A stretch of 64,000 nucleotides of DNA. It comes from Williamsia serinedens. Lineage in GTDB: Bacteria; Actinomycetota; Actinomycetes; Mycobacteriales; Mycobacteriaceae. Numbering within the stretch: the first letter of the stretch is position 1; every line of letters begins with the position of its first letter. The notes beneath the pieces were generated by a model. It saw only the letters and a list, made by a program, of their open reading frames with translations, had not been told where the DNA came from and ran no database searches. A program made the position numbers and the translations under genes. Location of the stretch: contig NZ_JAMTCG010000009.1 of NCBI RefSeq assembly GCF_024171725.1, positions 1-64,000 of the forward strand. The letters run 5' to 3'. Of this stretch, positions 29,861 through 39,392 are shown piece by piece.

Positions 29861-31116
29861 GCGGCCACGGCCGCGGCGACTGCCTCCTCGGCGGGCACGA
29901 GGCGGCTGCTGACGTCGACCACCCGACGACGCGTGGCGTCGTCGAGGACGACGTCGAGCCCCCGTGCGAGCGTCTGCGTGTCGAGACGGGCGAGCCGTGT
30001 CGACGACCCGAGCCGCAGCGCCCGGATCCGCGCACCCCAGTAGGCCTGGTCGGCGCCGGCCGCGCAGATCAGCATCGGCAGGGCGGCACGGAGTGTCGCC
30101 GCCGTCGTCCCCGCGCCTCCGTGGTGGATCGCCGCGGCACACCGCGGGAGCACGACGCCGTGGTCGACGCGGTCGGCGTGGAAGACGTGGCGGTGCTCGG
30201 CGTCGGGTCCGCTGCGTCCGCCCAGTCCGACCACCAGCGCCCGTACACCGCGGGACGCGGTCGCGTCGGCCACAGCGGCGAGGAGACGCCGCGGGTCGCC
30301 GACGGGAGCGTTGCCGAAGGAGACGAAGACCGGCGCCTCCCCCGCCGACAGCCACGTGTCCAGCTCGGGGTCCACCCGGTCGCCGACGGCCGCTCGGACG
30401 GAGTCGGGGAGGTCGAGGAATCCCACGAGCGGGCGTGCCGGGCCCCATTCGTCGTCGAGGCCCGGGAAGAGCGTGGCGTCGTAGGCCTGGACCTGACTCA
30501 CCCCGCGTCGCGCCAGGCGCGTCGGCAACGGCCCCCTCGCTGGGGCGAGCCCCAGGGACGCCCGGAACCGGTTCTCCGATCCCCGCGTGGCCGCCCACGT
30601 GACACGGTCGGCCAGCCGCCATCCGGCGCGGTTCAGGGCCGGCGGGAGTCGACGAGCCGTCGACACCGGACCCATGACCCCGTTCTCCGACATCGCGCAG
30701 AACCGCATCGTCGCGAGCGCGGCACCGTGGCGTTCGGCGAGGGCCAGGCACCGATCCTGTCCGAGCGGGCCGGTCACGACGAGGTCCAGACCGCCGTCGT
30801 CGACGAGCGACGCCACCGCCCCCGAGAGCCCGGAGTCGAAGAGGGCGAACCCCTCTCGCACCTGCTCACGCGCCAGCCGCAGCTTCGTCAGCGGGTTGCG
30901 TGTGACCAGGGTGGCGCGGCCGCGCTCGGTCTCCCAGTAGGACTCGCTGTCGGCGCCGACCGCGAACGCGCGTAGTCCCAGGCCGCCGACGAAGTCGACG
31001 TAGTTGGGCGGGACGAGCATCGTGACGTCGTGGCCGCGTCGGGAGAGTTCGTGACCGAGGCATGCTCCGGGCTGGACGTCCCCCCGGCTGCCGTAGGTCG
31101 ACACCGCGATGCGCAT
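29827..31116 (-). CDS. GT1-family glycosyltransferase
   Basis: A 429-aa GT-B enzyme of the UGT/MGT type. The N-terminus (MRIAVSTYGSRGDVQPGACLGHEL) and the sugar-nucleotide-binding region (HHGGAGTTAATLRAALPML, about residues 335-353) are diagnostic. Related mycobacterial enzymes decorate glycopeptidolipids and other surface lipids; the acceptor here is unknown. It starts 6 nt after a TAGGCT -10 box and lies directly downstream of tRNA-Arg on the same strand. Confidence 0.85.
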   Translation of the reverse strand: MRIAVSTYGSRGDVQPGACLGHELSRRGHDVTMLVPPNYVDFVGGLGLRAFAVGADSESYWETERGRATLVTRNPLTKLRLAREQVREGFALFDSGLSGAVASLVDDGGLDLVVTGPLGQDRCLALAERHGAALATMRFCAMSENGVMGPVSTARRLPPALNRAGWRLADRVTWAATRGSENRFRASLGLAPARGPLPTRLARRGVSQVQAYDATLFPGLDDEWGPARPLVGFLDLPDSVRAAVGDRVDPELDTWLSAGEAPVFVSFGNAPVGDPRRLLAAVADATASRGVRALVVGLGGRSGPDAEHRHVFHADRVDHGVVLPRCAAAIHHGGAGTTAATLRAALPMLICAAGADQAYWGARIRALRLGSSTRLARLDTQTLARGLDVVLDDATRRRVVDVSSRLVPAEEAVAAAVAAMETAPTAVMR

Positions 31117-31122
31117 GCAGCG

Positions 31123-31128
31123 AGCCTA
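31123..31128 (-). promoter_or_regulatory. -10 box of the glycosyltransferase gene
   Basis: Minus-strand TAGGCT, 6 nt before the ATG and 8 nt after the 3' end of tRNA-Arg. Leaderless layout. Confidence 0.45.
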
Positions 31129-31136
31129 GGTCGATC

Positions 31137-31212
31137 TGGTGCCCCCGGCAGGATTCGAACCTGCGGCCTTCTGCTCCGGAGGCAGACGCTCTATCCCCTG
31201 AGCTACGGGGGC
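31137..31212 (-). tRNA. tRNA-Arg (anticodon CCG)
   Basis: A full cloverleaf can be folded on the minus strand: acceptor stem GCCCCCG/CGGGGGC, a TCTGC/GCAGA anticodon stem with loop CTCCGGA giving anticodon CCG, and a T-loop with GGTTCGAATCC. The discriminator A and the CCA end are encoded. It decodes the Arg codon CGG. It lies between sbcC and the glycosyltransferase gene. No integrase or repeated copy of its 3' end was seen. Confidence 0.95.
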
Positions 31213-31283
31213 TCATCGGGCGGGCCAAGACTAGCGCACCGGCGCGACGCCGCCCAAAGCCGGTGGTGGGTGGCGCGGCCGGG

Positions 31284-34262
31284 TCAGCCCGCGACGCCGA
31301 GCAGTTCGACGCGGGAGCCCGATTCGGTCCGCACGACGTGCAGCTGTGCCGGGATCCGGCTGCGCATCTCGTCGACGTGGCTGACGAGACCGACGACGCG
31401 GCCACCGGACCGCAGGTCGTCGAGGACGCCCATCACGCGCTCGAGGGTCTCGGGGTCGAGGCTGCCGAACCCCTCGTCGATGAACATGGTGTCGAGCACA
31501 CGGCCACCGGCCTCCGCCGAGACCACGTCGGCGAGGCCCAACGCGAGCGCGAGGGAGGCGAAGAAGGTCTCGCCGCCGGAGAGGGTGGCCGCGGGCCGGA
31601 CGGCACCGGTGTACTCGTCGCGGACGGCGATCCCCAGACCGCCCCGTCGCCCGTGACTCCCCGCGGCGTCGGAGTGTTCGAACTCGTAACGGCCACAGGA
31701 CATCTGCCGCAACCGCGACGACGCCGCGACGACGACCTCCTCCAGCCGCGCTGCGAGGACGTAGGACCGCAACGACATGGAACGGTTGTTCGCACCGCGG
31801 CCCGCGACGACCTCGGCGAGACCGGACACCTCGTCGGCGCGGGCGCGAGCGGGGGCCATGACGTCGGCGGCGGCCCAGAACTGGGCGCAGTGTGTCTCGA
31901 GCCTGGCGACGCGGTCGGCGGCGAGCGCGGCGCGGCGGTGGGCGTCGTCCCGGTCCGCCCGGGTGGTGTCCCGGGTGGCGCGGGCGGCGTCGAGGTCGAC
32001 CGGGCCGGTGGCCGCCGCCGCGACGACGTCCGGGTCGTCCACGACGGCCTGTGCGGCCGATCGTCGCGCCGCGAGCTCCCGCAGCAGCGACTCCCACTCG
32101 GCGATCTGGTCGGGCGACGCGAGCGCGGCCCGTGCGGCTACGGCATCGGCGAAGCCGGCGTCGACGGCGAGTTCCCGTGCGCGATCGGACGCCGCGGACG
32201 CCCTCTCGTCCGCCGCGGCCCACCGCGACGTCGCGTCGCGCAGCGCCGCCGCCGCGCGGCACAGGTCCCCCAGCTGCGCGCGCCGCACCTCGACGCTCTC
32301 CGCGTCCCCCCGTGCGGCGTCGATCTCCGCGTCGAGCGCGCGCAGAGCGGTCCGCAACGACTGCGCGCGTTCGGTGCGCCGCGACTGGTCCTCCCGCACC
32401 CGGGACTGCTCGGCGGTCAGGGCCGTGGCCGTCGACTCGATCTCGGCTGCCTTCTCGGAGAGTGCTTCCAGCTCGCCGGCGAGCCGCCGGGTCTCGGTGA
32501 CCGCCCGGCGGGCGTCGGACGCCGCCGCCGTCAGGTCCGCGACAGCGAGGTCCCCGACGCGGGCGCAGAGGCTGTCGTACTCGGCCCGCACCTCGGTGAG
32601 GGCGACGGCGGCGCGTCGTGCACGGTCGCCCGCCGCCTCCTCCGTGGTCTCCGCCGCGCGCTCGTCGGCGTCGGTCACCGGCTCACCGCCGTCGACGGCC
32701 GGTGCAGGGTGCTCGGCGGACCCGCATGCCGGACACGGCTCACCGGGAACGAGTCGGGAGGCCACCTCCGCCGCCATGTTCGCGACGCGACGTTCACGGA
32801 CGGCCACGAGATCCTGACGTGCGTCGAGGTGGGCGCTGCGCGCCGCGTCGGCCGCTGCCTGCGCGGCGGCGAGCGGCTGGACCAGCGCATCCCGTCGAGT
32901 GGCGTCGGCCACGAGCTCCGCGAGCCGCTCCGCCTCGGCGGTGCGACCGTCGATCGCAGCACCTGCGGCGGTGGCCGCCGAGATGCGACTCGCGAGTTCT
33001 GCTCTCCGCGCCGGGATCTCGTCCCACTCGGCGGCGATCGCCGCCAGTCGGCGCTCTGCGTGCGCGACGTCGGCGGCGAGGGTGGACAGCTCGGCCACCG
33101 TCGCCGCGCGACCGGCCGCCCGGACGGCGAGTGGTTCGAGTCGGCCGGACTCCGCGGACCAGCGATCGACCGCGGCGGCGATGGTGGCCGCCGGGTCGGA
33201 CGCCTCCGCGACGGCCGCGACCAGCGCAGCGCCCCCCGGGATCCGCGCGAGTGCGTCACTCGCGGTGGCGACGGCGCGGGCCGCTGCGTCCCGACGTGTA
33301 CGGGTGTCGACCGCGTCGTCGAGGGCGGACCGCACGCCGCCGGCGCGCCGTGCCGCGTCGAGGAGGGCGTGGGTCTCCGTCACGAGCGCGGAATCGGCGT
33401 CGAGCGCGGCCAGTTCGGCGCGTGCGACCTCCCCGCGACGGATCAGCTCGGCGTGACGCGCGCAGTCGTCGAGGTGGGCCTGTGCACGGTCGGCCGCCTG
33501 CGTGGCGGCCTCGGCGGCCGTTCGGGTTCGCTCTGCCTCGGTCCGGGCGTCGACGAGGACGCCGGTCGCCCAGTCGACGTCCGGCTCGGCGGGCGCCTCC
33601 ACCCCGGTGATCGCCGAGATCTGCCCGGCGAGACGGTCCACCGACTGCGCCTTCTCCTCGACCTCCGCGCGCGCCGTCCTCGCGCGCTCGCGCAGCCACT
33701 CCTCGACCCCGCCGAACCGACCGGTGTCGAACAGCTTCTCCAGCAACGCCTCCCGGTCCTCGTTGGTGGCCCGCAGGAACTGGGCGAAGTCGCCCTGCGG
33801 CAGGAGGACGACCTGGAAGAACTGCTCGGCGCTCATCCCGAGCAGTCGCGAGACGGTCTCACCGATCTCCGGCAGGCGGGTCAGTTCGGGACCCGACCCG
33901 TCGGTCCAGACAAGGACACCCTTCGCCTGGATCTTGCGCAGTCCTGCCCCCCGGGACTTCGGTCGGTGGTGTTCCGGGGACCGTTCGAGCCGCATCCGCC
34001 GACCGGCGACGGTGGCCTCGAGGACCACACGCGGCACGACGTCGGGACCGGCGTGGTCGGAGTGCAGGCGACGACCCTCGTGGCGTACGCCCGGCACCCG
34101 TCCGAACAGGGCGAACGCGACGGCGTCGAGCACGGTGGTCTTGCCGGCGCCGGTCTGACCGTGCAGGAGGAACAACCCGTCCTCGCCGAGGGCGTCGAAG
34201 TCGACGACGACCTCGTCGGCGAAGGGACCGAAGGCGCGCATCGAGACCCGGTGGAGTCTCAT
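31284..34262 (-). CDS. sbcC: Exonuclease SbcC (Rad50-like SMC ATPase)
   Basis: A 992-aa ATPase of the SbcCD nuclease, which opens hairpins and processes DNA ends. The Walker A motif GQTGAGKT is at residues 35-42, a zinc-hook CPAC at 510-513 in the middle of a long Ala/Arg/Glu coiled coil, and the signature SGGE at 895-898 is followed by the Walker B region IDEGFGSLD. The start overlaps the sbcD stop in an ATGA. A complementary-strand reading frame over 1,100 codons long is a shadow. Confidence 0.95.
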   Translation of the reverse strand: MRLHRVSMRAFGPFADEVVVDFDALGEDGLFLLHGQTGAGKTTVLDAVAFALFGRVPGVRHEGRRLHSDHAGPDVVPRVVLEATVAGRRMRLERSPEHHRPKSRGAGLRKIQAKGVLVWTDGSGPELTRLPEIGETVSRLLGMSAEQFFQVVLLPQGDFAQFLRATNEDREALLEKLFDTGRFGGVEEWLRERARTARAEVEEKAQSVDRLAGQISAITGVEAPAEPDVDWATGVLVDARTEAERTRTAAEAATQAADRAQAHLDDCARHAELIRRGEVARAELAALDADSALVTETHALLDAARRAGGVRSALDDAVDTRTRRDAAARAVATASDALARIPGGAALVAAVAEASDPAATIAAAVDRWSAESGRLEPLAVRAAGRAATVAELSTLAADVAHAERRLAAIAAEWDEIPARRAELASRISAATAAGAAIDGRTAEAERLAELVADATRRDALVQPLAAAQAAADAARSAHLDARQDLVAVRERRVANMAAEVASRLVPGEPCPACGSAEHPAPAVDGGEPVTDADERAAETTEEAAGDRARRAAVALTEVRAEYDSLCARVGDLAVADLTAAASDARRAVTETRRLAGELEALSEKAAEIESTATALTAEQSRVREDQSRRTERAQSLRTALRALDAEIDAARGDAESVEVRRAQLGDLCRAAAALRDATSRWAAADERASAASDRARELAVDAGFADAVAARAALASPDQIAEWESLLRELAARRSAAQAVVDDPDVVAAAATGPVDLDAARATRDTTRADRDDAHRRAALAADRVARLETHCAQFWAAADVMAPARARADEVSGLAEVVAGRGANNRSMSLRSYVLAARLEEVVVAASSRLRQMSCGRYEFEHSDAAGSHGRRGGLGIAVRDEYTGAVRPAATLSGGETFFASLALALGLADVVSAEAGGRVLDTMFIDEGFGSLDPETLERVMGVLDDLRSGGRVVGLVSHVDEMRSRIPAQLHVVRTESGSRVELLGVAG

Positions 34263-35518
34263 GCCGACACCTCCTCGTCGGTGGGGAGGGCGAACAGCGC
34301 GAAACTGCCGTCCTCCTCCATCAGCTCGACCGCGGGTTCCGCCGCGGCCGGCGGGGTCGCGACGACCGGTCGCGACGTCTCCGACACCTCCACCTCCGCC
34401 GTCACCGCACGCAACGCCTCGGCGACGAGGACGGACTCGCCGTCGGTGGGGGGACTGCGCACGTCGTCGAGGAAGGCCCGCACGACCTCGCGGTCGGTCC
34501 GACCGTGCACGCGGGAGCGGTAGTCGCCGGCGTCGGCGGGATCCGGACGGATCCACTCGACGTGGACCGCGTGGGGGAACCGCCCCCGCAGACGACGCAT
34601 CGCGTCCGTCGGACGGACGGCGTCGGTGAGATCGGCACGGACGTAGGCGTTCTCGTGCGCAGCATGCGACGCGTCGGCGAGGAGGTCGGCGAGATCGCCT
34701 CGGAGGGAGACGAGGTCGCGCACGACGGGCAGGTCGTGACGTCGGACGCCGGCGAGCCCGTCGGCGTCGAGGTCGACGATCCACACCGCCTTTCGGTGGG
34801 AGCTCTCACCGAACGAGTAGGGCAGCACCGATCCGCTGTAGCGGACCGAGTCCGCGACGACCTGCGGTGCATGCAGGTGCCCCAGGGCCACATAGTCGAC
34901 GCCGGAGAACGTCTGCTCGGCAACGGTCTCGACGCCGCCGACGCTGATCGACCGCTCGGAGCCGGTCGACGCACCACCGACGACGAACGCATGCGCCGCG
35001 ACGAGGGACCGACGGGGGTGTTCGGCGAGGTGGGCGCGGACACGGTCCATCGCCGCGGTGAGCACGTCCTGGTGGCCGCGCGCCTCCGGGACGCCCAGAT
35101 GTGCACGGGCGGCGTCGGGTTCGAGATACGGGATGCCGTACACGGCGATCTCGCCGTGGTCGTCGGAGAGGACGACGGGCCGATCGATCGCATCGCACGA
35201 CGTGCGCAGGTGCAGACCACCGGCCTCGGCGAAGGACGACCCCACCCCGAGTCGGGTCGGCGAGTCGTGATTGCCCGAGGTGACGACGATCTGCGCCCCG
35301 GCGGCGCGGATCGCGCGCAACGCGTCGTCGTAGACGGCCACCGCGTCGGCCGAGGGCACCGAGCGGTCGTACACGTCCCCCGCGACGACGACGACGTCGA
35401 CCGATTCCGCGGACACCACGGCGGCCACCTCGGCGAGCGCACGGCGCTGGTCGTCGAGGAGATCGACGCCGTGGAACGTCCGGCCGAGGTGCCAGTCGGA
35501 GGTGTGCAGGAACCGCAT
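34259..35518 (-). CDS. sbcD: Exonuclease SbcD (Mre11-like nuclease)
   Basis: A 419-aa metallophosphoesterase, the nuclease subunit that works with SbcC. Metal-binding motifs: TSDWHLG (residues 7-13), AGDVYDRS, SGNHDS and the late GHLH. The start is the ATG giving MRFLHTSDWHLG, 6 nt after a TACGGT -10 box; a longer frame would cross the divergent oxidoreductase gene. The last about 60 residues are a Pro/Ala/Glu-rich tail. Confidence 0.95.
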   Translation of the reverse strand: MRFLHTSDWHLGRTFHGVDLLDDQRRALAEVAAVVSAESVDVVVVAGDVYDRSVPSADAVAVYDDALRAIRAAGAQIVVTSGNHDSPTRLGVGSSFAEAGGLHLRTSCDAIDRPVVLSDDHGEIAVYGIPYLEPDAARAHLGVPEARGHQDVLTAAMDRVRAHLAEHPRRSLVAAHAFVVGGASTGSERSISVGGVETVAEQTFSGVDYVALGHLHAPQVVADSVRYSGSVLPYSFGESSHRKAVWIVDLDADGLAGVRRHDLPVVRDLVSLRGDLADLLADASHAAHENAYVRADLTDAVRPTDAMRRLRGRFPHAVHVEWIRPDPADAGDYRSRVHGRTDREVVRAFLDDVRSPPTDGESVLVAEALRAVTAEVEVSETSRPVVATPPAAAEPAVELMEEDGSFALFALPTDEEVSA

Positions 35519-35524
35519 GCGATC

Positions 35525-35530
35525 ACCGTA
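35525..35530 (-). promoter_or_regulatory. -10 box of sbcDC
   Basis: Minus-strand TACGGT ending 6 nt before the sbcD ATG, without a ribosome-binding site. Leaderless layout. Confidence 0.45.
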
Positions 35531-35573
35531 GGGCGGGGTTCCGACAGCCCCGGGGAACCACGCCCGGCGTGTG

Positions 35574-35579
35574 GATACT
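35574..35579 (+). promoter_or_regulatory. -10 box of the sulfite-oxidase-fold gene
   Basis: GATACT, 7 nt before the GTG at 35587. Its position favours that GTG over the in-frame GTG six codons upstream, which would overlap the promoter. Confidence 0.4.
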
Positions 35580-35586
35580 GGACCGG

Positions 35587-37110
35587 GTGAGATCCCCCGC
35601 ACCCGAGCGTGTCCTGGCCGCCGCGACCGGCGTGGTGGCCGCGGCGGTGGTGCTGGGCGTCGGCCAGTTCGTGGCCGCGTTCCTCGACCGCGCCGCGGGT
35701 CCGCTGCTCGCCGTCGGGTCCGCGGTGGTGGACCACACGCCCGCGCCCGTACGGGAATTCGCGATCGACACCTTCGGCACCGGCGACAAGACGGCCCTCA
35801 TCGTGGGGATGTGCGTAGTCATCGCGGTCCTCGCCGCCGTGGCGGGACTTCTCGAACGCCCCCGACGACCCTGGGGCAGTGTCCTTTTCGTCGCGTTCGG
35901 GATCGTCGGCGTGGTGGCTGCCACGACCCGCGCGGGTGCCGGGGTCGCCTGGTTCCTGCCGACGGTCGTCGGGGTGGCCGCGGGTGTCGCGGTGCTGCGC
36001 GCCGGGACCGGCCGCCTCGCGGCACCCCGTCCTCCGCGGGTGCCGGGCGCCCGTACCGACCGACGCACGGTGCTGCTCGGGTTGACCGGTGCCGGCGCGG
36101 GCGCGGTGCTCGCGGGTGTGGTCGGCACCGTGCTGGACCACCTCCTCAACGACGTGGGCCGCGACCGGTCGGGTTTCGCGGTGCCGCCGGCCACCCGTTC
36201 CCTCGACCCGCCCGGCGCGACGGGTGACGCCCCGGCCGGGTTCATCACGCCGCCGTCGGACTTCTACCGCATCGACACCGCCCTGCGTCCCCCGCAGCTC
36301 ACCGCGGAGCGGTGGTCGCTGCGCATCCACGGCATGGTCGACCGGGAGGTCCGCGTCGACATGGCGATGCTGCGGGCCATGCCCGCCGTCGAGAAGACGG
36401 TCACGCTGACGTGCGTGTCCAACGAGGTGGGCGGCGACCTCATCGGCAACGCCCGCTGGATCGGCTACCCGCTGCGTGACCTCCTCGCGATGGCGGGACC
36501 CTCGGGCGACGCCGACATGGTGCTGTCCACCAGCGACGACGGGTTCACCGCCGGGACCCCGCTGCAGGCGCTCACCGACGATCGTGGTGCGCTGCTGGCG
36601 GTCGGGATGGACGGACAACCGCTGCCGGTGGAGCACGGGTACCCGGCCCGCATGGTCGTCCCGGGTCTATACGGCTACGTCTCGGCCACGAAGTGGGTGG
36701 TGTCGCTGGAGGTGACCCGCTTCGACAGGGCGACGGCGTACTGGACGCAGCGCGGCTGGGCCGAGAAGGGACCGATCAAGACCGGATCCCGGATCGACGT
36801 GCCGCGATCGGGGGACACGGTCGGTCGCGGCCGGGTCACCGTCGCCGGGGTCGCGTGGGCGCAGGGCCGCGGGATCAACGGCGTGCAGATCCGGGTCGAC
36901 GACGGTCCGTGGCAGGCCGCGACGATGCTCGCCCCCGACATGCTCGACGCGTGGCGCCTGTGGCGGTGGACGTGGGACGCCTCTCCCGGTGACCACACGC
37001 TCACCGTGCGCGCCTTCGACGGCGACGGCCGTCAGCAGTCGGCGATCGTCGCCCCACCGATCCCCGACGGCGCGTCGGGCCTGCACTCGGTCGACGTCAC
37101 CGTCACATGA
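35587..37110 (+). CDS. Membrane-anchored molybdopterin-dependent oxidoreductase (sulfite oxidase fold)
   Basis: A 507-aa protein. The first about 180 residues hold four to five transmembrane helices. An extracytoplasmic sulfite-oxidase-type Moco domain follows, with the molybdenum-ligand cysteine at residue 276 in TLTCVSNEVGGDLIGNARW, then a C-terminal dimerization (Mo-co_dimer) domain ending HTLTVRAFDGDG. Substrate unknown; the lack of a heme domain suggests electrons pass to another membrane partner. An earlier GTG at 35569 is possible. The end overlaps a convergent tetR gene by 8 nt. Confidence 0.85.
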   Translation: MRSPAPERVLAAATGVVAAAVVLGVGQFVAAFLDRAAGPLLAVGSAVVDHTPAPVREFAIDTFGTGDKTALIVGMCVVIAVLAAVAGLLERPRRPWGSVLFVAFGIVGVVAATTRAGAGVAWFLPTVVGVAAGVAVLRAGTGRLAAPRPPRVPGARTDRRTVLLGLTGAGAGAVLAGVVGTVLDHLLNDVGRDRSGFAVPPATRSLDPPGATGDAPAGFITPPSDFYRIDTALRPPQLTAERWSLRIHGMVDREVRVDMAMLRAMPAVEKTVTLTCVSNEVGGDLIGNARWIGYPLRDLLAMAGPSGDADMVLSTSDDGFTAGTPLQALTDDRGALLAVGMDGQPLPVEHGYPARMVVPGLYGYVSATKWVVSLEVTRFDRATAYWTQRGWAEKGPIKTGSRIDVPRSGDTVGRGRVTVAGVAWAQGRGINGVQIRVDDGPWQAATMLAPDMLDAWRLWRWTWDASPGDHTLTVRAFDGDGRQQSAIVAPPIPDGASGLHSVDVTVT

Positions 37111-37792
37111 CGGCGCGCAGAGACCGCGACGGTTCCTGCGCGGCTCCGCGGTCCACGGCGAGCCCGACGGCCCAGTCGACCAGCAGGTCGGCGGACCGTG
37201 CCGCGGCCGCGTCGTCCCGGTCGACCAGCCACCACTGGAACATCCCGTGGATGGCCTGCACGGCGTAACGGACGACGTCGCGTTCCCGCCCCTCCCAGTG
37301 CATCCCGGTCCGCGCGCCGACGGTCTCGAGATAGCGGACGCCGTAGTCCTCGGCGAGTTGGTGGTGGTGTCGGGTCGCGATCCGTGCCGGCGAGTCGGCG
37401 GGCGTCCGCAGCGAGTGCACGATCGACTCGACGAGGACGGTCCACCGGCCCGGCGACTCGCGCGTCAGGGCGAGCACCGACGAAACCGTCGACGAGACCA
37501 TGGCGTGCAGGCCATCCCGACCGGTCGCGGAGGTCGCGCCGTCTCCCCCGCCCCGCAGGTCGGGGTTGTCGGTGAGGAACGCGTCGAGGTGACGCGCCAT
37601 CGCGGTGCCCACGACGGCGTCCATCAGCTCGTCCTTGCCGTCGAAGCAGTAGTGCACGATCCCGAGCGAGACCCCGGCGGCGTCGGCGACCCCGCGGACG
37701 GTGACGGCGGCGATCCCTGCGCGCTCGGCGATCTCGAGCGCGCGGTCGATCAGCTGCTCACGCCGCTGGTCGATGGTGAGCCGGGACAGCAT
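37103..37792 (-). CDS. TetR-family transcriptional regulator
   Basis: A 229-aa regulator. The N-terminal helix-turn-helix (about residues 27-58) reads VTVRGVADAAGVSLGIVHYCFDGKDELMDAVV, the standard TetR recognition region. The rest is a helical ligand-binding domain with a Trp- and His-rich stretch. It lies downstream of the PadR-MFS unit in the same orientation and may sense its own ligand; the target operon is not clear. A promoter with TTGACC and a -10 box just ahead of the ATG suggests separate expression. Confidence 0.88.
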   Translation of the reverse strand: MLSRLTIDQRREQLIDRALEIAERAGIAAVTVRGVADAAGVSLGIVHYCFDGKDELMDAVVGTAMARHLDAFLTDNPDLRGGGDGATSATGRDGLHAMVSSTVSSVLALTRESPGRWTVLVESIVHSLRTPADSPARIATRHHHQLAEDYGVRYLETVGARTGMHWEGRERDVVRYAVQAIHGMFQWWLVDRDDAAAARSADLLVDWAVGLAVDRGAAQEPSRSLRAVM

Positions 37793-37799
37793 GATGATC

Positions 37800-37829
37800 A
37801 GTCCACACCCGTCCGGCGCGACGGGTCAA
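37800..37829 (-). promoter_or_regulatory. Promoter of the tetR gene
   Basis: Minus-strand -35 TTGACC (37824-37829), an 18-nt spacer and weak -10 TGGACT (37800-37805), the latter 7 nt before the ATG. Leaderless layout. Confidence 0.4.
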
Positions 37830-37865
37830 TCTCCGCCGCACGTCCCGGGCCACACCGTCGACGCG

Positions 37866-39392
37866 TCAGACCGTCGGTGCCGCGTCGGCCACCACCGGGG
37901 CGGGGGTCCCGCTCCGCGTCGACGTCGGCGCTGTGGGTGCGGCCGCCGGCGTCATGTGGCGCGGCCGTGCGAAGCACGCGGCGGCGATCGCACCCAGCAG
38001 CAGCACGGCGGCCGGGAGGTAGATCGACTGGCCCATCGCGTCGGCGAAGCCGGGCTTGACGACGGCTGGCAGCGTCCCGGTGGACCCGGTCGAGACCGAC
38101 ACCCCGGGGAACTCCGCGGCCAGCCGGGTCTGCAGCAGCGCACCGACGGCCGCGCTGCCGAGCACCGAACCCACGACGCGCAGCGTGTTGTAGACGCCCG
38201 CACCCGCACCGGCCTGCGTCATGGGCAGGTTGCGGTTCGCCGTGGCGGCCAGCGGCGCCCAGATGCCCGCACTCGCGATGCCCATGAGGCACACCGGGAT
38301 CAGCAGCTGCCACACCGGCGTCTCCGGCTGGGCGAGCCAGCCGAGGAGGGCGATCGCGATGGCGTTCAGCAGCAGCGACCCGCCGATGATCCAGCGTGGG
38401 TGCGTCGTGTCGACGAGGCGACCGACGATCGGCGCGAGGATGCCGGTGAGCACCGCCATGGGCACGAGCACCAGCGCCGACCGCGTCGGCGACATGCCTC
38501 CGACGAGCTGCAGGAAGAACATCATCGGGACCATCAGGCCCGCGGTCGCGAAACCCATGGCGGCGATGCCGATGTTCGCCAGCGAGAAGTTGCGGTCGCG
38601 GAACAGCGACAGCGGGACGAGGGGCTGGCCGCGCACCTTCGACTGCCACCAGACGAAGACGCCGAGAACCCCGATGCCCGCCGCGGCGAGGATCCAGATC
38701 CAGGCGGCCCAGTCGTACTTCTCGCCGTCCTGGACGGCGAAGACCAGGGCGCCGAGTCCGATGGCGCTCAGCAGCACGCCGACGACGTCGAAGTCGCGAC
38801 CCGTGGTGTCGACGGTCGGGACGAGCCACCACGCCAACACCAGTCCGACGACGCCGACGGGGACGTTGACGAAGAAGATCCACTGCCAGCCCAGGCCGTC
38901 GACGAGGACGCCGCCGGCCAGCGGGCCGACGAGGGTGGCGACACCGGCGACGGTGCCCCACACGCCCATCGCCGCGCCACGGCGTTCGGCGGGGAACATG
39001 CGTGTGATGAGCGACATCGTCTGCGGGGTGATGAGCGCGGCGCCCAGACCCTGCAGCGCGCGGGCGGCGATCAGCTCGCCGATCGAGCCCGACAGCCCAC
39101 ACCAGACGCTGGCCCCGGTGAACACCACGAGCCCGGCCTGGTACATCAGCTTCGGACCGAAGCGGTCGCCGAGCCGGCCGGTGATGAGCAGCGGGACCGC
39201 GTAGGTCAGCAGGTACGCGCTGGTCACCCAGATGACGCCGTTGAAGTCGGTGTTCAGCTTCTCCTGGATGTCGGGCTGCGCCACCGCGACGATCGTCATG
39301 TCGACGAGGATCATGAAGAACCCGACGCAGAGGGCCATCAGGGCAGCCCAGGGACGGTCCGTGACGGGGGTGAACGGCTTGGGTGCGGTCAT
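37866..39392 (-). CDS. DHA2-family MFS multidrug exporter (EmrB/QacA type)
   Basis: A 508-aa transporter with about 14 transmembrane helices. The first helix carries the family motif variant LVDMTIVAVAQPDI, the loop motif A is GRLGDRFGPKLM, and the antiporter motif C is seen as GPLAGGVLVDGLGW. Proton-driven drug or lipid efflux is expected. The start overlaps the padR stop (ATGA), so it is made with its likely repressor. The C-terminal 35 residues are a Thr/Ala/Pro tail. Confidence 0.9.
   Translation of the reverse strand: MTAPKPFTPVTDRPWAALMALCVGFFMILVDMTIVAVAQPDIQEKLNTDFNGVIWVTSAYLLTYAVPLLITGRLGDRFGPKLMYQAGLVVFTGASVWCGLSGSIGELIAARALQGLGAALITPQTMSLITRMFPAERRGAAMGVWGTVAGVATLVGPLAGGVLVDGLGWQWIFFVNVPVGVVGLVLAWWLVPTVDTTGRDFDVVGVLLSAIGLGALVFAVQDGEKYDWAAWIWILAAAGIGVLGVFVWWQSKVRGQPLVPLSLFRDRNFSLANIGIAAMGFATAGLMVPMMFFLQLVGGMSPTRSALVLVPMAVLTGILAPIVGRLVDTTHPRWIIGGSLLLNAIAIALLGWLAQPETPVWQLLIPVCLMGIASAGIWAPLAATANRNLPMTQAGAGAGVYNTLRVVGSVLGSAAVGALLQTRLAAEFPGVSVSTGSTGTLPAVVKPGFADAMGQSIYLPAAVLLLGAIAAACFARPRHMTPAAAPTAPTSTRSGTPAPVVADAAPTV

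Noticed and set aside
31137-31212. tRNA-Arg as an attachment site of an integrated element
   Set aside because: No integrase, no direct repeat of the tRNA 3' end and no atypical genes found on either side.
31062-34523. 1,153-codon plus-strand frame opposite sbcC
   Set aside because: Crosses tRNA-Arg and mirrors sbcC; no coherent domain.
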